From an uncultured Clostridia bacterium (GTDB taxonomy: Bacteria > Bacillota > Clostridia > UBA1381): 19,025 nt of DNA. A program made the position numbers and the translations under genes. The stretch covers positions 1 through 19,025 of the forward strand of contig CAKSGG010000062.1 of assembly GCA_934454215.1 (NCBI GenBank), in the 5' to 3' direction. Positions within the stretch are counted from its first letter, which is position 1; every line of letters starts with the position of its first letter. The notes beneath the pieces were generated by a model, which had not been told where the DNA came from, did no database searches, and saw only the letters and a list, made by a program, of their open reading frames with translations. Positions 12,562 to 19,025 of the stretch are shown here, one piece after another.

Positions 12562-13947
12562 ATGGCAAAATTATGGGGCGGGCGCTTTCAGAAAAGCACC
12601 GATAAAAAAGTAGATGATTTCAATTCCTCGATACGCTTTGACAAGCGTATGTATAAGCAGGATATAAAAGGCTCAATTGCTCATGCAAAAATGCTTGGTA
12701 AACAGGGCATAATACCGCAAGCTGACAGTGACGCAATCGTTGATGAATTAAAAAACATACTTACGGACATTGAAAACGGAAAAGTGGAATTTTTAATTGA
12801 TGCGGAAGATATTCATATGAATATAGAAAAGCTTCTTACCGACCGCATAGGCGACGCAGGCAAGCGCCTTCATACTGGCAGAAGCCGAAACGACCAGGTC
12901 GCACTTGATATACGTATGTATCTTATGGACGAAACGGCACAAATAAAGGAAATGCTCATTCATACGCTGTCTGTTCTGACATCGCTCGCAAAGGAGCATA
13001 CGGAAACTATTATGCCGGGTTATACGCATCTGCAAAAGGCGCAGCCGATTACGTTTGCACATCATTTAATGGCGTATTTTGAGATGTTTAAGCGTGATTA
13101 TCAAAGACTTGAGGATTGCAGAAAACGTACAAATATCATGCCGCTCGGTTCGGGCGCTCTTGCAGGTACGACCTATCCGCTTGACAGAGAATTTGTCGCA
13201 CGTGAGCTTGGCTTTGACGATGTTACAATGAACTCTCTTGACGGTGTTTCGGACAGAGATTTTGTTATCGAGCTTGCCTCATGCCTGTCAATGGTAATGA
13301 TGCACCTTTCGCGTTTTTGCGAGGAATTGATTTTATGGTCAAGTCATGAATTTGCGTTTGTTGAAATGGACGACGCATTTTCCACCGGCTCGTCTATCAT
13401 GCCACAGAAAAAGAACCCCGATGTTGCGGAGCTTATACGTGGAAAAACAGGGCGTGTATACGGTCATTTAATGGGACTGCTTACAACAATGAAAGGTATT
13501 CCGCTTGCATACAATAAGGATATGCAGGAGGATAAAGAGCCGATTTTTGACAGCATAGATACCGTTAAGCTGTGTCTGCCGGTATTCTGTGATATGCTTG
13601 CGACAATGACAGTCAAAAAGGATAATATGCTGCAAGGCTCAAAGGGCGGCTTTACGAATGCGACCGATGTTGCCGACTATCTTGTAAAAAAAGGACTGCC
13701 GTTCCGTGAGGCTCACAGCGTAGTAGGTCAAATGGTTTATTATGCCGTAACAAATAACAAAAATCTTGATGAGTTTACCCCCGAAGAATTTGCAAAATTC
13801 TCAGATATAATAGGCGATGATATTTATGACGCAATCAGTATGGAAACGTGCGTAAACGACAGAAAAATCATCGGAGGTCCCGCAAAAGCAACAGTTGAAA
13901 ACGCAATTGCGAAAGCCGAAAAATTTATTGAAGAGACCGAAAAATAA
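12562..13947 (+). CDS. argH: Argininosuccinate lyase
   Basis: This 461-residue cytoplasmic enzyme of standard family length cleaves argininosuccinate to arginine and fumarate, the last step of arginine synthesis. It belongs to the fumarase/aspartase superfamily and acts as a homotetramer. It has the N-terminal KLWGGRF, the HTGRSRND motif at 104-111, the TxxHLQ motif at 155-158 (His156 in the active-site pair) and the signature GSSIMPQKKNP at 276-286 with the catalytic loop Ser278. An AAAGGGA ribosome site precedes the ATG. No other arg genes are in the window, and the following diguanylate cyclase gene starts 48 bases after its stop with no terminator between, so they are probably co-transcribed. 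Confidence 0.98.
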   Translation: MAKLWGGRFQKSTDKKVDDFNSSIRFDKRMYKQDIKGSIAHAKMLGKQGIIPQADSDAIVDELKNILTDIENGKVEFLIDAEDIHMNIEKLLTDRIGDAGKRLHTGRSRNDQVALDIRMYLMDETAQIKEMLIHTLSVLTSLAKEHTETIMPGYTHLQKAQPITFAHHLMAYFEMFKRDYQRLEDCRKRTNIMPLGSGALAGTTYPLDREFVARELGFDDVTMNSLDGVSDRDFVIELASCLSMVMMHLSRFCEELILWSSHEFAFVEMDDAFSTGSSIMPQKKNPDVAELIRGKTGRVYGHLMGLLTTMKGIPLAYNKDMQEDKEPIFDSIDTVKLCLPVFCDMLATMTVKKDNMLQGSKGGFTNATDVADYLVKKGLPFREAHSVVGQMVYYAVTNNKNLDEFTPEEFAKFSDIIGDDIYDAISMETCVNDRKIIGGPAKATVENAIAKAEKFIEETEK

Positions 13948-13995
13948 AGCAGTGCGCTTTGATGCGCTGTATAACACCGCAGGAGTATGTAAAAT

Positions 13996-15054
13996 ATGGA
14001 TTTTTATACAGCTATTCTTATAATTACCCTTTCTCTTTTGATTGTTACGTCTATTGACGTTTGTACAAACCGTGTAATTAATGACAAAATGAAAAGGGGA
14101 AGTATTACGGTATGTTTTTTTATATTTATATCGGTTTTATGCGAATGGATTGGAGTTAAAACGAACGGTGCGGACGTATCTTTTCTCGGTCTGCACCGTT
14201 TTGCAAAGCTTACAGAGTTTTGTATGGCTCCGATTATCAGTGTAATGGCGGCATTCAGCTACAGCACCGTAAAAAATCCAAGACGTATAGCAGCCGTTTT
14301 GGTGGCTCATATTCTGTTTGAGCTTGCTGTGCTTAATACAAGTCTGGTATTTTATATAGATAAAGCAAATGTTTATCACCGAAGTCATTTTTACTTGGTC
14401 TATATTCTTATATTTTCAATATCCATTATATACTGCTTTATAAACATAGTCCGTGAGGAATTGAAATATTACCGGGCACCCGCCCCCGTGCTTGTTGCAA
14501 CATTGGCGTTCGTAGCTGTCGGAATCGGTATACAGATGTATAAATCCAATCTGCGTGTCGACTATATGTGCGTTGCAATGGGAAATTTTCTGCTTTATAA
14601 CCACCGCTGTAAAATGATTTTCCAGCTTGACGGACTTACACATCTGTTAAATCGTCGGTGCTATGAAAAGGATATTGAAAAAATCGGCACTTCTGCCGTT
14701 ATTGTGAATATGGACGTGAATAACTTCAAGCAGATAAACGACACATACGGTCACAGTACGGGCGACTATTATCTTAAATTAACGGCAAAAACAATCCGAA
14801 GCATTTACGGAAGATACGGCAATTGCTACCGCTGCGGCGGTGATGAATTTTGTGTGATTTTGATTAAACACACCGAAAATTTGCAAAAGCTTAACAAACA
14901 GTTTGCAGCTGCCGTTGATGAGTTGCAGCAGCATGACAACAAGGCTCCCGATATTTCAATCGGTTACGCATATTACAATCCCGAAATAGGTCAAATAAAA
15001 AATGTAATTGAAGAAGCCGATGAAATGATGTATAAAAACAAAAACCGCAAATAA
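13996..15054 (+). CDS. Membrane-bound diguanylate cyclase (GGDEF domain)
   Basis: This 352-residue protein has about six N-terminal membrane spans (residues ~1-200) and a C-terminal GGDEF domain (~205-352) that makes cyclic di-GMP from two GTP. Key parts are intact: DGLTHLLNR (212-220), metal-binding Asp240, the NFKQINDTYGH loop (243-253) and GGDEF at 281-285. The product-inhibition I-site (RxxD ending five residues before GGDEF) is absent; those residues read GRYG. The membrane part matches no sensor I can name. The ribosome site AGGAG lies 10 bases before the ATG. A terminator lies directly after the gene. It is likely active; its targets are unknown. Confidence 0.93.
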   Translation: MDFYTAILIITLSLLIVTSIDVCTNRVINDKMKRGSITVCFFIFISVLCEWIGVKTNGADVSFLGLHRFAKLTEFCMAPIISVMAAFSYSTVKNPRRIAAVLVAHILFELAVLNTSLVFYIDKANVYHRSHFYLVYILIFSISIIYCFINIVREELKYYRAPAPVLVATLAFVAVGIGIQMYKSNLRVDYMCVAMGNFLLYNHRCKMIFQLDGLTHLLNRRCYEKDIEKIGTSAVIVNMDVNNFKQINDTYGHSTGDYYLKLTAKTIRSIYGRYGNCYRCGGDEFCVILIKHTENLQKLNKQFAAAVDELQQHDNKAPDISIGYAYYNPEIGQIKNVIEEADEMMYKNKNRK

Positions 15055-15086
15055 AAAATCTGCCCGAATTTCGGACAGATTTTTTT
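15053..15086. terminator. Bidirectional terminator between convergent genes
   Basis: AAAAAATCTGCCCGAA pairs with TTCGGACAGATTTTTT (one C-A or G-U position). A- and T-tracts on both sides serve both the cyclase gene (plus) and the glycosyltransferase gene (minus), which converge here. Confidence 0.85.
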
Positions 15087-15089
15087 ATT

Positions 15090-18000
15090 TTATGACACAT
15101 CAAGCAATACCCATGAATCAAACCATTTCAGCCAGTTTTTCGCATATTCCACACCGCATGGCGCACCCGACAGCACAGGATAAAACATTGCAAACAGCAC
15201 AACCGCAGCAGTAACATATGCACAGCATATCCCGACCGCAAGCTTTTTGTTCCCCGTTTCATTATACATATCCTCCATAACGCATCCTATCATCAGAGTA
15301 AGGAACGGCACGCACGGGAAATAGTGATATATAAACGTTGTTCGTGTTACGGGAATCCAGAATAATATCTGTATTACATATGCAACAACAAGGAAAAACG
15401 CTCTTTTGTCCTTTTTTGTAACAAGCGAGTACAACATAAGTCCGAATGCCGGTATGCCTACCCACCACACAAGCGGATTTCCGAATGAGCTTATGCCCTC
15501 TCTGACCGTATCAGAAATAACTCCCGAATAATACCAGATAGGACGTTTCATTATTATCCATTCATACCACCTTGACGAATACGGGTGTGTGGATTCCACA
15601 ACCGTTTTTGAGTGGTAGTTGAATATCGCTTTTTGATTGTCTATTATGGTTTTTATTCCATCGGAGCTTGGCGCTCTCAGATACGGAATATACGATAAAC
15701 CGTAAATCACGAGCGGAACGGCAACAAAGAATATGCAGCACCATATTATCGTGACACGCAGATTTCCTCCGAATGAATCCGTTATATGCTTGTGGCTTAT
15801 TCCGTTTGTCTCGCCGTCGGGATTGCTTTTCGCATATAAATATTCCGAATATCTCTTATACAGATGAACGAAGAATATTACAGCCAGTCCCGTACCCGCA
15901 TAGATTCCCGTCCATTTTGACGCTATTGCAAGCCCCATACATATTCCCGATAATGCCAAAGGCTTTAACGTTTCCTTCAGCGGTGTATCGTAAAAGCTTA
16001 GCGTATAATATTTATACATAAAATAATACGTAAGCATTATGAAAAACGTAACGTATACGTCTATGGTCGAAATTCTCGTCTGCGCAAAGTGCATAAAATC
16101 AAATGTAAACAGTATTGTTGTCAGCACCGCAAACAAACGCTTTTTCAAAAGCTGTCTTGCAAAGATATACAGAACCGGAATCATCAGCACACCGAAAAGC
16201 GTTCCCATACATCTCCAGCCGAACGGTGTCATTCCGAACAGCTTTATTCCTATTGCTATTATATCCTTTCCAAGCGGCGGATGCGTCCATTCGTACACGT
16301 CAAGTCCGTGCACAAACTCATAGCCTGTACGCGCATGATAAATCTCGTCAAAATACGTTCCGTTCATATAGCTTGGGCGTTCGGGAATACAATCCTGCTC
16401 GTCCGTCAGCTCCGATTGAGTAACAGGCTTTATTACCTCGTTTAATACATCAATACAGCCAACCTCCATCATTGTGAGGTGGTCTCCGCTGCCCGACAAT
16501 TCAACATATCTGACCGTTTCATTTATACTAAGCTCCGTCCAGCAGAAAACCGAGCCTTTTGTCAAATCATCTCTGAATACTTCATTGCCGCTTTCATTTC
16601 GGCATGATATATGCAGTACTCTGTTATCATCAAGATTGTATGAACCGAGATAAAATCTCAGCTTTGACAGCTCCGAATCACTGCCCAAATCAATCGTCTG
16701 CGGTGATTGAGTTAAATCAGCAAAGGTCTGCGGCGCTTTTGTGTCACCGAGCTTATAAAATGCAATCGCACCGTATACAATCATCAGCGCCACAATAACG
16801 ATATAATCAGTCTTTTGCAATTTTGTATGCTTTTTTGAGCGTGCAATGCCTATTTCTTTTGTCAAAACAGGCTCTTTTACCGCACGCTTAATCGGAGCGG
16901 CTGCGTCCTGTTTCCGAACAACCGCAATAAAATATACAAAGAATATCAAATTTATTATCGACGCACACACAATAACGGGACTTTTAAAATATTTGTTTAT
17001 ATCCTGCTCGTATATAAACAGCACCCATGCCGCATTGAAAAACTGCGTTACTGCCGAAATTACCGCAATCAGATACAGCTTTGCCGACGGGTTGTATATA
17101 AACGCAATAATCAGCATTGCCATTGCCGCAAATGCGTAGCGGTCGTGCATTTTAGCCGAAAGCATAAATGTCGAAAATGACAGCACCGCTCCGACAATAA
17201 AATATCTGTTCTCCGCTTTTGTTTTAAAGAACACATATGCGCTGTACGCAACTATCAGGGCAAGAACAATATAATTAATTAAACCCGTTACAGGCTTGAT
17301 TTCCGTCCAGTTTTGTCCGAGTGCGCCCCATAAATTAAATGCGTTTACAGTCATATACGGATATGATGCAAGCGTATTTTTGTACTGCTCCGTAACCTCA
17401 CCTATTCCGAAAGGCAGTGCAAGCACGAAAATCATCGCTATCGCACACAAACCGCCGATAAGATTTTTTATAAATTTTTCTCCGCTGAATTTCGGCATGA
17501 ATACGTTCTCTATAATTGCATAAACAATCAGCGGCATAAACATAAACGCCTGCGGTTTTATGAATATACACAGCGCAAACACAAAATATGCGGCAATCGT
17601 TTTCCTTTCCGTAAGCAAAAACAGCATTATAACCATAAAAAACGTATACACGCTGTCTACCTGTCCCCATACCGAGCTGTTAAGAATAACCGCCGGATTG
17701 AACATATAAACCGCCGATATAAGTGCGGCGAAAACATTCCCGAGCCGTTTTTCGGCAATACGGTAAATTATCACACCCGTAATTATATCGCATATTATGG
17801 CGGGAAACTTCACAATAAGCCACGCCAAGCCGTCCGATGCACCGAGCATATTACGCACAGCGCCGACAATATACAAAACGTACATGTATCCCGGCGGATA
17901 ATCGGTAAATGCGTCGGAGGAATAAAAGCTTTTAAAGCCCCCGTTAAAAATCATATCCGACCAGCCGAGAAAACAGTTCATGTCCGTTTCGTGACCCTTA

Positions 18001-18167
18001 TATTTTACCGCAAATACGGCTCTTGCCGCAAAAGCCAAAGCGGCTATGATTATAATATACGCCTTATTTTCGTTTGCATGCAGTTTGGAATTATCGGACA
18101 ATACGCCTTTCCACAAAACTCCGTAAGCAACCGCATATACCAGACAGGTTAAAAGTATCGGTATCAT
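15090..18167 (-). CDS. Double GT-C glycosyltransferase fusion with protein O-mannosyltransferase-like C-terminal half
   Basis: This 1025-residue polytopic membrane protein has two halves. Residues 1-415 are a GT-C fold with Asp62 (HETDMN) in the first outer loop and the DYPPGYMY motif at 89-96, as in polyprenyl-phosphate-sugar-dependent transferases. Residues ~455-470 form a membrane span followed by a beta-rich extracellular domain at ~475-580. Residues ~600-1025 are PMT-family (GT39), with the catalytic Asp-Glu pair D607-E608 in FDEIYHAR and the THPPLGK motif at 628-634. PMT enzymes move a sugar from a lipid-phosphate carrier onto Ser/Thr of secreted proteins. The ATG follows queA by 10 bases with a perfect AGGAGG site. 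The protein is about twice the length of a single GT-C enzyme. It might glycosylate surface proteins such as those encoded in this window (inference). Confidence 0.9.
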   Translation of the reverse strand: MIPILLTCLVYAVAYGVLWKGVLSDNSKLHANENKAYIIIIAALAFAARAVFAVKYKGHETDMNCFLGWSDMIFNGGFKSFYSSDAFTDYPPGYMYVLYIVGAVRNMLGASDGLAWLIVKFPAIICDIITGVIIYRIAEKRLGNVFAALISAVYMFNPAVILNSSVWGQVDSVYTFFMVIMLFLLTERKTIAAYFVFALCIFIKPQAFMFMPLIVYAIIENVFMPKFSGEKFIKNLIGGLCAIAMIFVLALPFGIGEVTEQYKNTLASYPYMTVNAFNLWGALGQNWTEIKPVTGLINYIVLALIVAYSAYVFFKTKAENRYFIVGAVLSFSTFMLSAKMHDRYAFAAMAMLIIAFIYNPSAKLYLIAVISAVTQFFNAAWVLFIYEQDINKYFKSPVIVCASIINLIFFVYFIAVVRKQDAAAPIKRAVKEPVLTKEIGIARSKKHTKLQKTDYIVIVALMIVYGAIAFYKLGDTKAPQTFADLTQSPQTIDLGSDSELSKLRFYLGSYNLDDNRVLHISCRNESGNEVFRDDLTKGSVFCWTELSINETVRYVELSGSGDHLTMMEVGCIDVLNEVIKPVTQSELTDEQDCIPERPSYMNGTYFDEIYHARTGYEFVHGLDVYEWTHPPLGKDIIAIGIKLFGMTPFGWRCMGTLFGVLMIPVLYIFARQLLKKRLFAVLTTILFTFDFMHFAQTRISTIDVYVTFFIMLTYYFMYKYYTLSFYDTPLKETLKPLALSGICMGLAIASKWTGIYAGTGLAVIFFVHLYKRYSEYLYAKSNPDGETNGISHKHITDSFGGNLRVTIIWCCIFFVAVPLVIYGLSYIPYLRAPSSDGIKTIIDNQKAIFNYHSKTVVESTHPYSSRWYEWIIMKRPIWYYSGVISDTVREGISSFGNPLVWWVGIPAFGLMLYSLVTKKDKRAFFLVVAYVIQILFWIPVTRTTFIYHYFPCVPFLTLMIGCVMEDMYNETGNKKLAVGICCAYVTAAVVLFAMFYPVLSGAPCGVEYAKNWLKWFDSWVLLDVS

Positions 18168-18177
18168 GACAGCCTCC

Positions 18178-19025
18178 TTAATAAATAAACATTGCGTCGC
18201 CGAAACTGAAAAATCTGTATTTTTCTTTCACAGCCTCGTTATAAGCGTTAAGAATATTTTCACGCCCCGCAAGAGCGCTCACAAGCATAATCAGCGTTGA
18301 TTCGGGCAGATGAAAATTAGTAATCAGTGCGTCTATAACATTAAATTTTTTACCGGGATATATAAAAATATCCGTCCAGCCCGTTTCCGTTTTGAGCGGC
18401 AGTCCGTTTTGACCTGCCGTTTCAAGAACTCTTGTAGCTGTCGTCCCTACAGAAACAACACGTCCTCCGTTTTCCTTTGTTCTGTTTACCAAATCCGCTG
18501 TTTCCTGCGGCAGAATATAAAACTCTGAGTGCATTTTATGCTTATCCACATCGTCAACCTTTACAGGTCTGAACGTTCCCAGTCCGACATGGAGAGTAAC
18601 ATAACCGATATTTACACCCTTGTTTTTTATCTTTTCAAGCAGCTCGGGCGTAAAATGCAAGCCTGCGGTAGGTGCCGCCGCCGAACCGGGATTTTTCGCA
18701 TATACCGTTTGGTATCTGTTTTTATCCTTCAGCTTTTCCGTAATATACGGCGGTATCGGCATTTCGCCCAAGCGGTCGAGAACCTCCTCAAACACGCCGT
18801 CATAATAAAATCTGACAAGGCGGTTGCCCTCGTTCACAACCTCAAGCACCTCCGCTTTTAATTCACCGCCGCCGAAAATGAATTTTGCTCCCGGCTTTGC
18901 ACGTCTGCCCGGCTTTAGGATTACCTCCCAAGTATCAAGGCTGTGCTTGTGCAAAAGCAAAAATTCGATTGCTCCGCCCGTACCCTCCTTTTCGCCGTAA
19001 AGACGTGCGGGAAGAACCTTTGTAT
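18178..19025 (-). CDS. queA: S-adenosylmethionine:tRNA ribosyltransferase-isomerase (5' end outside window)
   Basis: The enzyme transfers and isomerises the ribosyl part of SAM onto preQ1-tRNA to give epoxyqueuosine in the wobble base. The visible 282 codons run past the window edge: upstream of residue LLLHKHS the frame stays open and reads TKVLPARLYGEKEGTGG, matching the family motif around residue 60. About 60 N-terminal residues are therefore missing, and a TTG at 18958-18960 is an internal Leu codon, not the start. Family motifs seen include GSAAAPTAGLHFT, TLHVGLGTFRPV, SVGTTATRVLE, TNFHLPESTLIMLVSALAG and the C-terminal YRFFSFGDAMFI. It probably heads the operon with the downstream glycosyltransferase gene. 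Confidence 0.97.
   Translation of the reverse strand, partial: TKVLPARLYGEKEGTGGAIEFLLLHKHSLDTWEVILKPGRRAKPGAKFIFGGGELKAEVLEVVNEGNRLVRFYYDGVFEEVLDRLGEMPIPPYITEKLKDKNRYQTVYAKNPGSAAAPTAGLHFTPELLEKIKNKGVNIGYVTLHVGLGTFRPVKVDDVDKHKMHSEFYILPQETADLVNRTKENGGRVVSVGTTATRVLETAGQNGLPLKTETGWTDIFIYPGKKFNVIDALITNFHLPESTLIMLVSALAGRENILNAYNEAVKEKYRFFSFGDAMFIY

Noticed and set aside
18958..18960. TTG as the start codon of queA
   Set aside because: The frame stays open to the window edge and encodes conserved QueA sequence (TKVLPARLYG), so the gene is cut by the window and the TTG is internal.

Overview
The window looks like the chromosome of an anaerobic clostridial Firmicute (low to moderate GC, strong AGGAGG-type ribosome binding sites, consensus sigma-A promoters). 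The combination of SLH-anchored and dockerin-bearing secreted proteins is typical of fibre-associated gut or rumen Clostridia. I cannot name the species from the sequence alone.

Layout. (1) 70-6291, minus strand: two tandem paralogous genes for very large secreted proteins. They share signal peptide, 5' leader and a ~365-residue C-terminal module ending in a type I dockerin, but have different N-terminal beta-helix/GLUG regions. (2) 6450-9222, minus strand: a tightly overlapping operon of a TetR-type regulator, an SLH-anchored surface protein (cohesin-like, beta-sandwich, dockerin, Fn3, 3x SLH) and an 81-residue membrane protein. (3) 9223-9611: a 389-base AT-rich intergenic region with three copies of a 16-bp dyad (CATAAT-CAGA-ATTATG), a consensus promoter on the plus strand and a large terminator-like stem-loop. 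(4) 9612-10451, minus: a complete tyrosine recombinase. (5) 10631-12340, minus: a MurJ/SpoVB-type flippase. (6) 12562-15054, plus: argH followed by a membrane diguanylate cyclase. (7) 15090-19025, minus: queA (5' end cut off by the window edge) followed 10 bases later by a double GT-C glycosyltransferase fusion with a protein O-mannosyltransferase-like C-terminal half.

The main discovery candidate is region 3-4. Two 20-bp sites (9318-9337 and 9581-9600) are identical in inverted orientation and enclose a TTGACA-17-TATAAT promoter. One site lies 11 bases beyond the stop codon of a tyrosine recombinase gene. In the orientation given, the promoter faces away from the surface-protein operon and runs within about 20 bases into a hairpin plus T-tract. 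If the segment is flipped, the same promoter faces the TetR-SLH operon, which otherwise has no convincing promoter. This is the architecture of an invertible-promoter (phase-variation) switch, captured here in the predicted OFF state. The alternative reading, that the dyads are TetR operators, is kept open.

A second candidate is the conserved ~160-bp leader before both dockerin genes. It can form hairpins whose stems are preserved by compensatory or wobble-tolerated changes between the two copies. Together the minus-strand surface genes suggest a cell-surface assembly: an SLH-anchored protein plus dockerin-tagged secreted proteins, possibly joined by cohesin-dockerin contacts.
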